Positions 1 to 12,900 are shown, counted from the first letter of the stretch. The stretch: 64,000 nucleotides of DNA from Coriaria nepalensis (GCA_027186245.1 CP114492.1:8956501-9020500), one strand, 5' to 3'. Notes: generated from the letters alone by a model not told the origin. Numbers and translations are program-made.

Positions 1-2622
1 TCACCGGCGGAGCCTCCGGAATAGGAGGAGTGAAATCTTTTTGTCATTTCTCTTAAATTAGGCGTTTTTTGCTCTTGCTATGATGGATATGCGCCTGCGT
101 TTAATTCATCGTGATTCGAAATCATATTCTATGGAATGTAGTATTTCCGAAGTATATTTTGTTGATTTTGAAATCCTTGCAGTTCATATCGATTCTTGAG
201 GCTAGAGCTTAGCATTTTCTAGCTAGTTATTAACTGGTCTGAGAGTCTAATACAAGTGATAGTGTGAAAACAATACGTAAGTTGTTTATGCAGGTAAAGG
301 CCCTTAGTTTAGCTCTTCGCGGGAAGGGAATATTTGTGACCGTTGTTGATTTCTCTGAAGAAAGGGGAAGGGAAGTTGCCAAGCTGGTTGAAAAAGAAAA
401 TGCTAAATTTCACTCCGAGTTAGAATTCACTTCTGCTATTTTCGTAAAATGCGATGTGACGAATGCAAGTACGCAAATCATCCTTCTCTAAGGCTTTTGA
501 AATCTGTCCTCTACATCTAATTCTTGGTTGCTCAGAACATGTTTATGCGATGAACAGGGGATTTAGCTGCAGCTTTTGAGAAACACTTGGCAACATATGA
601 AGGACTGGACATATGCATTAACAGTGCTGGAATTGTTACTCAAGTTCCATTCCGGAAGGATGTACATACATGGAGGCATACAATCGAAGTGAATCTAATG
701 GCTGTCTTCGAATGCACTCGTATTGCAGTATATGCGCAACAGCAACAACTTTTGATTTTAGAAAGTCATCTATTAGCTATTGATGTATATATTAATTTGT
801 TGTTGGTTCTATATTTTTATGAACAGACAAGAATCATGCAGTCGTTGGAAAAACCTGGAGTTATTATTACTTTGGGGTCTTCTTCTGGTCTTTATCCGAT
901 GACAATGGATCCTATATATGCTGGTTCCAAAGGTTTATCTGTTGTGCTTTCTGTTGAACCTATTCATAGTCGTTACTGTTACTTCTATAAGTAATATGCT
1001 TAACTTATTATGTGTTTCAGGTGGTGTTGTGATGTTTACTAGATCACTTTCTCCTCTCAAACGTGAAGGTATTCGCATCAATGTCCTTTGCCCTGAGGTA
1101 ATTACACTATTTAGAAAAATTTGAGGGTGGGTTTAGTTAGTCCTATCTACAAACTCTGGAAATTTGGTCTCATGTGATTGATTAATTGTCTCCACGTAAC
1201 TTCTATGTAGTTTGTTGAAACTGAGACGGGCACACTAGAGGGTGCTAAACTTGTTGCATTTCTGGATGGATATGTTCCTATGGATATGGTGGTAAAAGGT
1301 ATATACTGTAAATATTTCTTGTTGAGATGTTAATTTTATCTCTCTTTCTCTTTTATGTCTTAGAATTAACTTTGATCCTGCAAGCTCTTTGTGCCTTTCA
1401 GGTGCCTTTCAGCTCATTTCTGATGAGAGCAAAGGTGATTCATGCCTGTGGAGTACAAATCGCAGAGGAATGGAATATTGGCCCAATCCAGCAGAAAAAG
1501 CTAAATATATAATTCCGAAAACAAGTCTTCAGAAAAAATATTCATCGACAGTTCCGGTGAAAATCCATCTCCCTGAGAGTCTTGAAAGATGTGAGTAATA
1601 TCATCAGGCACTAAAAGCCTTTTTCCATTCCTTTCTTATCTTCCATATGTTTGAAGGGAGTTGCATGACTTATTTCCAGTAACTTTTTATCTTATTTACT
1701 TCTCTTTTCTACAGAGTTGTCCACACTTTGAGTCACAAATTACACCGGATGGAAGCCATCAAATTACACCGGATTATGCGAAAAGCTTTTAGCAAAAAGC
1801 CAAACTGTTGTATGTGCTCTTGTCTTGTGTCAATATATTTGAATCACATCAGAAGCATTTGATTCACCCCTTTTATTGTATTTCTCAAAAGATAAAAAGC
1901 AACTGGCTCTCTGTTTTGCATTTCTTATCTTTACTTGAAGTAAGCTATCAGGGATTTGCTGACTCGTTACAAGTTGAAACTGGATTTCTCCATGTTCTAA
2001 TCTTGTTGTCTTCTTTTTTTTAAGCCTGGGTTTTTCCTTGTGCAATATGCTCATTTGTGGCAACAACATTTGGACAAGCTATTTCACCTATTCTCCTCAG
2101 GAAATACCCTGGTTCGAGTTTTATATTATCTGAATCGGCTTCCCTCTATATTATTGAGTATTTTAGCTACTTAAAATACTAAATAAACACTTGAAAGAAA
2201 AAGAAAGTGTTAAACAGTATATTGATATTTGAGGCCAAAAATCAGTTAAAACGATACATGTGAATCTAAATGAAGATAATCCTATTTTATTTTCATTATC
2301 AAATGCAACTGACTTTTTTTTACAGCTAGATGATCCAAATCACTCTGTTCTATTCATTTGTACAGCTCTCAGTTGACCCAAAAAAGTTTCTAGGAGTCTG
2401 ATCTGTTGCAGATGCAGTTGAATATCTCTATTCGGGTAAAAGTGTTGGAAAGGTATATCCACAGTTTCTATCAAAACTACAGCTAGAGAAAAAAAGTGTT
2501 GGAAAGATCAGTATTTTACTGCGGCTGCCGCAGATAATTAACTCTTAAAAAATGCTAAAAACAATTGGCAGGTTGTTGTCTGCATCAATCTGACCTTCAG
2601 CCAGCAGGCGGCGAAACTATGA
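1..2622 (+). pseudogene. NQR-like SDR-MDR fusion oxidoreductase, 5'-truncated by the window, MDR half decayed
   Basis: The N-terminal half is a short-chain dehydrogenase/reductase. The window opens inside the nucleotide-binding motif (ITGGASGIG), followed by exons at about 293-468, 558-727, 827-932, 1021-1097, 1211-1298 and 1402-1595. They show an INSAG motif, the catalytic serine in LGSSSG and the YxxxK pair in YAGSKG. This half reads open. In the NADP oxidoreductase NQR (Arabidopsis At1g49670, recalled) an MDR quinone-oxidoreductase domain follows. Here only scraps of it remain: VHTLSH at about 1719-1736, FFLVQYAHLWQQHLDKLF at about 2030-2085, LSVDPKKFLGV then a stop (TGA 2399-2401) then SVADAVEYLYSGKS to 2452, and the C-terminal VVVCI...QQAAKL ending at TGA 2620-2622. 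About two hundred residues of the MDR core appear to be missing. If the splice after 1595 fails, a stop follows at 1596-1598. An SDR-only protein could still be made. Confidence 0.8.
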
Positions 2623-3540
2623 ACTGAAAGTAATGGAAAGGATCTCTCATACACTGTATTCTTCATTTAAGGCCTATTGCCATGAAAGGAAGATCATAGA
2701 GTGAACCAATCTACATTGAAAATGAGCCCATAGAGCTCTTCTAAGAGCAGCAAATGAATTCAAAGTCTGATGAATTCACTTGGTGCTTTCTTCAATAATG
2801 AATGTAGATCCATGATAATTTGAGCCACAATCTCATATAATAAGACTTATTTTATGAGATCAAATGGGAGAACAGTACACACTATACACAGTTTCGCTTG
2901 ACAAGGAGGTGGGGTTCATGATCACATGTTTCTGCTTTATTACTCTTATTGGGGCGACCACTGACGCTTTATCTTTCCTCCATCTCCTTTTCGTGGAAAG
3001 CAACTTACCTTACCTTAGCTGGGTTCCCTTTATCACTTTTAGCTTTGCTTTGATTCAAAGAATATATAATACTAATGTTTCGAAGTTCTTAATTACATTA
3101 ATTCTTAACCTTAAACTTCTTTGATTAGGAGTTTTGACAACTAGCAACATGCAATAATTTATGAAATTGAGGAAAAAAACTATAATTTTTTTTGCCATGA
3201 AAAAAAAGTAAAATAGTATTGGAAAACTAAAAGCAGCTTATCCAAAAATTCAATCTGATGAAAACATCCTGGCATAGAATAGTAGTATAAACAAGCCTAG
3301 TGGCTAGTTAATTGAAAAATGAAAGGGCACCAGATCCAAAGTAAAAGAAAAAAAGCCTATTTTTGATGAGGGAGAGGGAGACCACCGCTTCACAGCTGCA
3401 CGTGCAGTCCGCTTTTGCACATTCATTTTTCTTAGTTTTTTTCTTATTATGGAAAAACTAAAAATTAAAGAATTGAAAAAAAAATAAAAAAATATGGGTC
3501 ATAATTTTAGTAATATGATTAATACTTATAAAATAAAAAG
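2623..3540. other. Intergenic, no gene recognised
   Basis: AT-rich DNA downstream of the broken NQR-like gene. An 86-codon open frame at 2864-3124 has no recognisable domain or gene-like context. I see nothing else here. Confidence 0.5.
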
Positions 3541-3549
3541 ATGTTATAG

Positions 3550-4000
3550 AATTATTTTTGACGATATTACTTTAATAATCGAGTTAAAAAATGAGATAAT
3601 AAAACTGTTAAGAAATTTAGAATAAGTTGTGATAATACATATTTCTTTAATTGGTAAGGTATTATTTATACTATTTATATTGATTTGATCCATAAAAACT
3701 ATTTAATGATTATTAATACTCTTTAATAAGTGCGACCTTCAGTTACTTAGTGATCAATATCATTTATTCTAATCATTAATCGTTGTAACGTTCAAATTGA
3801 TACTTGTCCAATTTTTGAGGCGTCTCAACATCCGAATATATAGGGTTATTAGCATATTTTATCAGAATCTGACTTTACACCTCAAATACTACTTATCATA
3901 TTTGAGACGACGATTCTTAATCTTTTCGGTCCGACCTTACATCTGATTCTTAAGGATCAACGTGTAAGATATGGTCCACTAGCTAGTCCCCTCGCATTGA
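3550..4000 (+). repeat. Left LTR of decayed retrotransposon
   Basis: This is the left copy of the long direct repeat. It matches 6135-6575 block by block with substitutions and small indels. The left end is fuzzy, since similarity fades near 3545. The right end is placed where similarity to the right copy stops, near the counterpart of GACGTGTAAAATAT. Confidence 0.6.
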
Positions 4001-4559
4001 TTAATGCTTAGTAAGAATTGATACAAAATTTAAGACCCTAGCTTAACTTTTAGGCTCCTACAATGATTACATGCATTTATTGTTAGTCTCCTCAAATTTA
4101 AATTACACGTTTTCCCTTATTTTTTAATATTATTTTAAATATATATTTTTATGATTTTGCCCTTTTAACTCCTTCCTTCCAACCCTCATTTCTTAATTTT
4201 ACCTAACTCATCCTCTATTTTTATTCTCCCAAATTTTAGCATTTCCAAAAAACTCTCTTCAACATTCATAAATCAGTAACTCATTCAAGATTTTTTTCGT
4301 TCATCTTCATTTCAGGTGCCACTATATACTCCTTTTTGTACATTTTTGCATAAGAAAACTTCACTCACAAAAACTCTTTCCAAAAATTTTCCCACTTGTT
4401 TATATTCTTAAGAATTAATAGTTTTTTTTATGATTTATGATCGATTTTCATCTTGTTTTTTCAAGGGCTTTTTCAACCTTAATTTCCCTTAGGAAAAATA
4501 TCCCTTTGATAATGGATTATTCTAGTCAAAACCTTGATAATAAATTTGCCCTAATTTAA

Positions 4560-5300
4560 ACCCAAGTTGACCAAGAAATTAGTAATGGTGATATCTCCGA
4601 CTTATTTAGAGAGGTAAACGACATAGTAGATTTTAGGATGGCTGATCCTAAGGTCGGACCTAGTGATGATGTCACCTCTGACCCCCTCCCCAATAAAAGG
4701 TTTAAAAAAATCAAGTAAAGATGGTCAGATGATTAGAGGAGATCATCTTAATCATGACCGAGGTTGAGTTGGACGACCTTTAAACCACATTTGACATTCC
4801 ACGGGGCATCACCCTTAGACTTCCCAAGCCTTCATAAAACCTATCCAACATAGGGAGTTCTGATGAGACGATCCCTTACACTAAAGTATTTAACTTTTGG
4901 CTGGGCCTTCCTCCTCATCCTTACATCGAAAGAGTGTTAGGTCGTCTTAATGTTGCCCCGGGTCAACTAGCTCTTAATGTTTGGAGGGTCATAATAGACG
5001 TGTATGTCCTTTAGAAGAAGTTCGAAGTTAGTGATCCTTACCCCCATTTTTCACTAAGATATATCGACTTAGCTACAATATGGACTTTAAGTTATACTAC
5101 CTTTCCTCAAAATGTGGTATGATAGTTATGGAATGCTCAACTTCTAACAAGGACTAGGTTGAGAACTAGTTCATTATTAGTATAAAATGGCAGAGCCCCG
5201 TATTTTGAACCCCCAGGGATAAAACCTATCTATACTCGCTTCAAGAAAGATAGTATGTTCAGATCCATTCTCCCTTGAACTTTTTTTTTTGTAATCCACA
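4560..5300 (+). pseudogene. Gag-side ORF remnant, 'putative gypsy type transposon' family (PF04195-like)
   Basis: Plus-strand translation, read across stops, gives peptide pieces such as ELDDL, FDIPRGITLRLP, LPPHPYIERVLGRLNVAPGQ and LALNVWRVIIDVYVL. This phrase order (short-N acidic, 'F-P-L-HPF--E-L', then 'AP-QL--N-WR') is typical of the N-terminal gag-associated domain of plant Ty3-type elements. Several in-frame stops (for example within 4770-4850 and near 5010) and shifts show that it no longer encodes a protein. Nothing like a zinc knuckle or pol domain follows. Confidence 0.55.
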
Positions 5301-6134
5301 TACTTACATTTAGTAAGTGTGATCTTTTACTATCGTTATCCCTTCGAGGTGTCAAGTTTAAGAGAGTTGCCATCGAACCTCTAGAGTGTGAGGTGTTAAG
5401 TAAAATGAAAGCCATACCTATTCCAAAAAGACATTAGAAGCTCCTTTCAGAGGAGAACTTGATAAAGTTTGGCCCTATTCATTTTTAGAAGGTTGTACTA
5501 GTAATTCCATTCACCAAACTTCTAGATAATAATACGAACAAATGTTTTCATATCATATATCAAATTAAAAGTTTAATTTATGAAACTAGTACTTTTAGTC
5601 AAACAACTTTTAGAAATCAACTATATTATATATAGTAAAATAGCATAATTATCATTAATCAATTCTAAAATCATTAAAAAGTAATATATTGTAATTATTA
5701 TCTCACTCTCGAGTTTCTCAATACTCCATACAACATAAAGGAGGAGGGACTTCCAACGGGCCTTTATTCAAAACATATATGGTTGGCACTCTGCTCGTAT
5801 TTGATGCATGAAATTCCTGAGGTGATTATGGATGACTCTATCAATAATGCTGGAGATTCGAGCCACTTCTTAGCTTCACTTTCCCCCTTCTGGTTTCCGG
5901 CCGCCACATGGAGGACCTATTGAAGTTAATTTTCTTTGTCAATCTACTGAGTCTGATTACGAGCATTGTCTCAATTAGTGTGAGTTGATTACTAGCATTT
6001 TCTCCATTACTCTCCATTATCTCTTCAGGTTGACTGGATAAGGCTTTTGTCTCTTCCCACAAATAGCGTAGAATTGCATATGAACTTTAACAGTATGCCA
6101 ACCAAGTTAACATCTGCAAAAAATTAAAAATATC

Positions 6135-6575
6135 GTCATGGTTATTTTTAATGATACCATTCTGATGATCAAGTTAGAAATGAAACTAATAAATTTTTTA
6201 GAAAATTTAGAATATATTATGATAATGTACTTTTCTCTACCTGTGAGGCCTTATTTATACTATTCACATTGATTGTATCAATATAGGCTATTAATGACTA
6301 TTAATGCTCTTTAATACCTTCAGTTACTTAGTGATCAATATCTTTTATTGTGGTCATTAATCGTTGTAATGTTCAAAGAGTTAGTTACGTATCCGATTTT
6401 TGAGGCATCTAAACATTCGACCCCTTATAAAGTCGACATGTTCTATCAGAATCTGACTTCATACCTTGAAATATTATTTATTATATTCGAGACAAAAAAT
6501 TTTAACCTTTTCGATCGGACTTTATACTTAATTCTAAAAAATCGACGTGTAAAATATAATATACCGATAGAGAAT
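6135..6575 (+). repeat. Right LTR of decayed retrotransposon
   Basis: This is the right copy of the long direct repeat and the partner of 3550-4000. It is the less AT-diluted copy at its centre (6240-6380), where the shared blocks are easiest to see. Confidence 0.6.
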
Positions 6576-7092
6576 AGTCGATTCACACACACAAATTTCA
6601 ATGTATAGCGTTTACTTTCTATCATATTTTTCTTTCCAAACACGTCTATATATGCCAACAATGAACACCTTTTCATCCACCTCATCGGATCTGAATTACC
6701 ACTGTTTACTACTTTTTTTTTTTGGTCCCCTTACTTTTGCCCCACCACCTTAAGTTGCTTTGCTAGCTAGCTCATATTATTATTTTCTACTTCGGAAAAG
6801 CAAATTTTGCTTTCAGATGAAAGTGGCTTCTTCAAAATCAGATCATATCTATATATATATATATATATAGTTGGAATCCAAATCAAGGATAACAGGATTA
6901 CTAACTCAAGTCATAAAATTGCAGAATTGAAGCTTCACCAGTTTTGTATAGAATGAATCGATTAACATAACGACGACATCTTATTCTTATATCATATATG
7001 TATAGCTCATTACATGACGTGGGTAAGAAGGGTGAGAGAGAAACCTGTTACAGAAAAATGAAGGAGAAAGGCATGGATGATTAATCCCATCA
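6576..7092. other. Intergenic plus KRP 3' flank; (AT)n microsatellite
   Basis: This holds a perfect TA/AT dinucleotide run at 6848-6869 and AT-rich DNA leading into the 3' end of the KRP gene, whose stop is at 7093. No other gene is seen. Confidence 0.5.
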
Positions 7093-8648
7093 TCAGGGCT
7101 TCAAACGAACCCACTGGTATCGACCCTCCAACGGCATGTCCTCCACAACATCAAAGTTGTACCTGCACATAAAACCAAAAAATATTTATATGAATGCAGA
7201 TTTTTTAAGTAATTACATCATTGCATCTAGCGATATATATAATATATATTGTCCTACAAGGTTTTCTTTATGAAATAAAATTTTTTTTTTCAGACAATTT
7301 TGTACAAGAATTCGCTAATTTGATGCAATTTGATGCGTTTTCTGAAGTAGTCGCTACTGAATAGTCGCGTCTGTAATTTATTTGGCGGCAAAAAAGAGAG
7401 GCGTACGGTTAGTTTGTTATAAGAAATTACTAATGACTGATTCATTCCTTATGCGGGTCCACTATACTACGCCAGGCGAGTGACGTTTTACTTATCCTGC
7501 GCCTACAAATCACTTACTTCCATTCGAATTGCTTTTGTATATACTTTTCGGCTTCTGCGAAAAAGTCTTCGATCTCCGTTCTCGGAGGCATTTTGGCCGC
7601 CGACGAACTTATCCAACAGCGATTCCCGACAATATTCGTCGCCGGAAAGTCCTGCTCTTCTGCGAGCTTGCTCGTCGGAGCGCTTTCTTCGCTGAACAAT
7701 GTGAAAATGAGAAGAAGAAAAAAAAAATAATGGTTCGAATTGATCAGTGAGTGATAAATCATAAATGTGGCGCTTTTACTTCCAGAAATTACAGGCACAT
7801 AATATTTGAACCGAACCTGAATTCTCTGTCGATACTAGTTATAAAATCTACGGATTCCGAGCACTTGGACTGCCATGGCATAAAATTAAATGTGATGGAA
7901 CAGATATTTATTTCATAAGTTCGAAGTTGGAAAAACGGAAGCTCATAAATTAGCAAGAGAAACTGAACAGTCCGAATTTACCAGCACTACTCCGCGAACA
8001 ATTAATGCATTAAACGGCATGAAGAATCAACGAAAAATTCCACTCTGCTAAACCAGAAATGACTGTAATATGTGGCCCGATTTAACTAACTGGATAATTT
8101 CTTAGTTCTCTTTTTTTTTTTTCTTGTCTGGTTCCTAGCTGCCAAACAAACTTGAAAACTTACTGAACAAAGGAAGTAATTAAAGCAACAGTAGTTAAGT
8201 ACGGTTCAGATTTTGCAGCAGCCAACCAAACTTGAACACTCACTGAAGAAAGAAATTAAGCAACGAAACAACAGTAATTAAGTACGATTCAGAATTTGCA
8301 GTTCACCTCTACATCTATGCTTCTCAAGCTGTGATCCTGCTCGACCTCGTCGGATTTGTTGTAGGAGAAACAGAGTGCATGAAAGCAAAACTGATCCGGA
8401 CCGGAGACGAAACAGCAGGAATTCTCTGAGCTATAATTCACCGGAGACATTGCATGCTCTTCATGATCAGAGGCGTTTACAATTAACAAACTACCACGAT
8501 CTCCGAACTGATCATCATCAGCAAGAGATGGAGGCGGATCACTGACAATTAACGTCTCGGAAGAATCAAGAATTCTTCTCCTCTTCGACAGATTGTTTCC
8601 TCCTGTGCTCGACGCCTCCGTCACTAAAATTCGCTTACAATCTCCCAT
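7093..8648 (-). CDS. KIP-related protein, cyclin-dependent kinase inhibitor (KRP/ICK)
   Basis: Plant KRPs bind cyclin D/CDKA complexes in the nucleus and restrain the G1/S transition. I read four exons: 8648-8307, 7869-7817 (53 nt), 7691-7518 and 7162-7093. They sum to 639 nt, or 212 residues. The conserved C-terminal CDK/cyclin-binding domain fills about residues 165-212: MPPRTEIEDFFAEAEK, then QKQFEWKYNFD, then PLEGRYQWVRL just before the stop. The N-terminus has a basic KRRR patch (residues about 22-25) that could serve nuclear import. The small exon 2 is needed: joining exons 1 and 3 directly breaks the frame, whereas its ESVDFITSIDREF peptide restores it. Position next to PREP suggests the KRP7 (At1g49620) lineage, but the subgroup is inferred from synteny only. 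Confidence 0.9.
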
Positions 8649-9935
8649 TACCGACCTCTCTCCCTCCCCCTTTCCCCCTCTCTCTCTCTTTCTCTCACTG
8701 CTCTGGTTTATACAAATAGAAGGAGGGGGGGAATTTACGGTTAGAGATCCAAGAGAGGAATGTCGAACGAGACGATCGATGACAATGGATTTTATAATTT
8801 CGTGAAGGAGCTGAGATTTTACTTAATGGATAGGATTCTGTCTCCGCAACAAAACTTAATGACAACGTCTATCGTGTAGTTTAATATATCACGTAACCAT
8901 ACAACTCGTATCTCTTGTTTATCTTGTTGGCAAAGAAAACAAAAAGGCAGTATCCGGGCAAACAGCGTTGTATATTTCTAGCATTTAGCTGTTTAGGACT
9001 GTAACAGTAAGACTGTTTAAGTGAATTAAATAAGGGCAGAGAGGATCAGTGACTGTTACCAAGCATATGCACCCTGTTCTAGACAAACTCGAAGCTAAAG
9101 TCATGTCCTAAGATCTCTACTTTCTTTAGCTCTTGGGATATCATGGTGTAATAATTATGAACATCATTTTGGACACTCAATAAGTTAATGCAATTGTGCT
9201 AGCAGTTATACATATGCATGCATTGTAAACCCATTTTGTCCATATATTTGGAGATAAAAGTAGTGTCTAAGAATTTGTATGTATGTAGGCAGGTGAGAAA
9301 GGAAATGTATCTATGGTGTGAGAGAAGAAGACTATAATAGACTATACAGTAAAGCTGTTTGTTCAAATAGAAAGTTGGTTGATTTATTGCCACCTCTTTT
9401 TGGAGAGGCAATAACTTACCTTGATTTGAAATGGAATTGAATGCCATACACTCTTTCGTCTTTTTCTTGCCCAGATATGAATCCTAAGTTTGGTTGGCTC
9501 TAGACCCAATACGGTTGTAAGAAATAAAAAAAAACTTGGTCCTTTGGAAATTTATTTACTGCAATAAGGCATCAGAGCCAAGAACCAAGGTGATTAAGGG
9601 CTGAGGAGGTGGTTTCTGGGCCCATAGGATCAAGATGGCAGAATGCTCCAGCAGAGAGGGCACAAAGGCGGGAAACAACTCTTTCTTTCTTTCTTTCTTC
9701 CACAGTGGGAGGAAAAGAGGAAAGGAGGAATAGCTGAATAGCTGAGATTCCTTTTGTTTTTTCTCTCGGCCAGTCTGAAACTCTGATAAAATAGATTTGA
9801 ATATTGGTTTATAAAGTGTATGTAAATGGAATTGCACCAGTAAGGAATGATGGTTTGTGAATGTTAAAAAAACTTTCATTTGTATTCCCCCAATATCTCT
9901 CTCATCCCCCTTGTTAAAAGTGGAGAAATGATGAA
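8649..9935. other. KRP leader/promoter and PREP 3' flank
   Basis: On the minus strand, 8649-8720 is purine-rich (the CTCTCT runs of the plus strand) and probably the KRP 5' leader. A (TTTC)n run lies at about 9680-9700. The part nearest 9935 is expected to be the PREP 3' UTR. No further gene is seen in the 1.3 kb; open frames at 9199-9447 and 9556-9879 have no recognisable features. Confidence 0.45.
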
Positions 9936-12900
9936 TTAGAGGGCCTCCTTGACTTGAAAGAAGTTGGGACGCTCCTTGTTTGCGGAGTCGACGTCATCGG
10001 GAGATGCTACTGCAACCACAACCCCTTTGTCTTTAACTGCATCAACCGCGGCAGCAAATTCTTTGAAATCCTTGACGCTGTGGAGAAAAAACGAATCAAG
10101 AGTATCCCATGTACTGCAAAAATGAATAAAAGTTTAAACCATCTATAATGGATTTTAAGAAATGAAAAATAACCTGGTTGACAGTATCTCTTCACGCCTC
10201 CTTTGTCTTTCTTCCTCCGTAATTCCCAATAAGTGCCGCAACAAACTAAAAAACAAAACGTAAATTAATTGGAAACGTCACCATTGTGCTGCTAACAACA
10301 AAGCCACCACCCTTTTTTTCCTTTTAAAAAACAGTAGTCTTTTGACAAATTTATGATTGAGCCACCATACCTGTTGTAACCTTTGGCATCTGGAAGCTGG
10401 TATGAATCAACATCTCCAATAGTTCCAATTATGGCTTTTGTAAGAGTGTCATCATCGATATCCAATTCCCTCAGAAAATCTCCAGTTCCATCATACACAT
10501 CAAGTGTCTTTAACAGGTTGGGATCACGGTAAGATAAGAAGGAGAATACTCCTATAAAATAATCGATAGTTGAGATTCTCCAGCAAGAAATAAACAAGTT
10601 TAAGTAATCACATATCAGAACAAAATTGTAAACCTGAATGAGTATCAAAGTCGCAGAATCCTCCATAAGCTCCGCCACTAACTCTAACACGGTCCCACAA
10701 CCAAGTATTGCTGATGTACTTTGAAATAACATATGAACTTCCATTAAGCTGATAACCGTTACTGTATAAATTAGCTGCTTTTCCTACATAGTTAACCTGT
10801 AGAAGAAACAAACATTGAGATTTAGATTTAGTTGGTTGAATTAATAAGAAAATATCATTTTACATGAAAAGGAAAATTTATAAAGTATTATGTACCTGAG
10901 TTGGAATTACAATAGCTTCATTCTCTGATGAAAAACGGTCACTCCAACCACTAGCTTTAGTGACAGATTTGTTAGGAAGCATACCAAGAAGTTTGCTCAC
11001 AAACTTCTGTGAGTTGCTGAGATTTTTCCTATCAGCAGTCATGTTTACCAGACAGCCTTCCCTAGAAAGAAACGACTGCCTAATCTCCTCAAGAGACAGA
11101 GAAATTCCATCCCAATCTTGATCAACTTTCTCTTCAAGGGTTCGTAGGAATTCCAGATAACTGTATGTAAACCCGATAAAGAAAAAACAGTAAATCTCAT
11201 CCATTTCCAGTTTTCCACATGAACTATGTCAATAAAATGCCTCCTCTGTATATTATAATGAACCATTTAGGGAAAGTAAAGCTAAAAATTATACTGTAAG
11301 ACAATTAAGGTCTTCAGTGATCCTAACAATTGCTATAATCAGTATAAGGAATTCTGGATTTTTGGACTGTATTTTCCAGTTGCAAAAGAGTAGAGAAATT
11401 GAGTCTCATAGACTATCCGGAATGTATTAGTGGTCTAACCTGACACCCCCCATTTGCTCTGAGATCCACCCAGCAACATTTAGCTTTGCATCCATCCTTG
11501 CAGCAGCAATTCCATGACCACTACCTCTAAGTCGGTTCTGAAAAGTACCACAAATTAAAGTTAGATATTTACATTTGATTTGGATCAGTAGCCTTCTTTT
11601 CCCCTACAATTTCTATAGCATACCTCCATTCTTGCTTTGCTCTGGCCAACAAACTGCTTAAATCGTTGCTGGTCTGTAAATTGTACTTCTTGTAGAACGC
11701 AATTAATCTGCAAAAAAAGTTAAGATAAAAATTCTCAGCCAATCTATTTTGTGTAAGCTGCTGCCAGTGTGATGAAAGTTACAAATCAAATGATATTAGA
11801 GGATTAGCTCATGCATCAAAAAAGTATATAAGAATGCTAATGGACACACAAAAAAGGGGGAAAGAAAAGGGTGTGAGAAGCAGTAAAACTAGGACAACCA
11901 AGTAAAGCAAAGGTACGATCAATTTATGAGTGAATAAAGTCTCTGAACACTGTCATGAAAGAACAGACTACACACCACAGATTAATGGTCAAAATCTAGA
12001 ATTCAAAAAGTAAATAATTTCTAAGAGAACAATATACCAGGTTAAATAGGTCATCAGCACATCCGGCCATAGCCTTGCCTCGGACAATTATGTGACTACA
12101 CGGATCCTCCTTGCCCCGTACAGATGATGTGAAGGGATAAACAGATATTCCTCCAGTTTTCCTTCCAATCAACTGATTCAGCTGCACAAAAGTCAAATCT
12201 TTTGTTCCCATCTCTAGCAATGATTGACTGTCAAGAATAAAGTTACAGAGTCAAAAAATAGTCGACATCATTGAACAAGAAACATAACAAAAAAAAAAAA
12301 AAAACAAGCCTCTGTGCGTTCACTACTATCAGAATAAGTTATTAGCAATTAATGCTCAAATTGAATGGAAGTTTATGTAATTGGTCATCTCCAATAAAAA
12401 GAACATACAACCATCTGTGCAATCAGTACTTTCAGAATAACCTACTGGCAGTTCATACTCAAAATGAATGGAAGTTCACGTCATTGGTCACCCCCAATAA
12501 TAATACTAGAATACTGCATAACACTGTAGGTATTTAAAAAAATGTATAATATAAGGTCGGTCGCAACCATGAAAACTGTTAAGAAATTTAAGGCATACTC
12601 TCTTTCTCTTTTTTTTTTTTTTTTGAAAGGCAAATTAAGGCAGCATCTTACCAAAATAGAGGTACCAAAGGAATAAGCTCTTGTTTTAGCGAACTCAAAT
12701 CAAAGACAACTTCAGTGTAAAGGACGTCATTTGTGAAAAGGTCATGCTCTAACACTGTCACTCCATTGATATTGCTGATCTACATTTGAGAAACAATCAT
12801 AAAGTAAGCTCTAATAAAAAAGAGAAAAACTCAATAACTAGAGAGGAAATCGCATGACCTCTTTGGGAATATAAATAGGTTCTTTAGGAATATCTTGCAG

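Larger units (their letters stand above)
3550..6575 (+). mobile_element. Decayed LTR retrotransposon, probably non-autonomous
   Basis: Two diverged direct repeats, about 3550-4000 and 6135-6575, share many blocks in the same order. Examples are TTATTTATACTAT, CTTCAGTTACTTAGTGATCA, CATTAATCGTTGTAA and ATCAGAATCTGACTT. They flank about 2.1 kb of internal DNA. The internal DNA carries a frameshifted, stop-ridden gag-side remnant and no recognisable protease, reverse transcriptase or integrase. The layout fits an old LTR element of TR-GAG or LARD type. By eye the repeats are very roughly 75-80% alike, so the insertion is old. Exact termini, target-site duplication, primer-binding site and polypurine tract could not be placed. 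Orientation is inferred from the gag remnant. Confidence 0.65.

Noticed and set aside
5841..6062. 73-codon minus-strand frame inside the LTR element
   Set aside because: It lies antisense within decayed element DNA and shows no known protein signature.
9550..9720. Possible microRNA precursor downstream of PREP
   Set aside because: The GGAGGTGG-rich stretch matched none of the common plant miRNA sequences I could recall, and no convincing hairpin was seen by eye.
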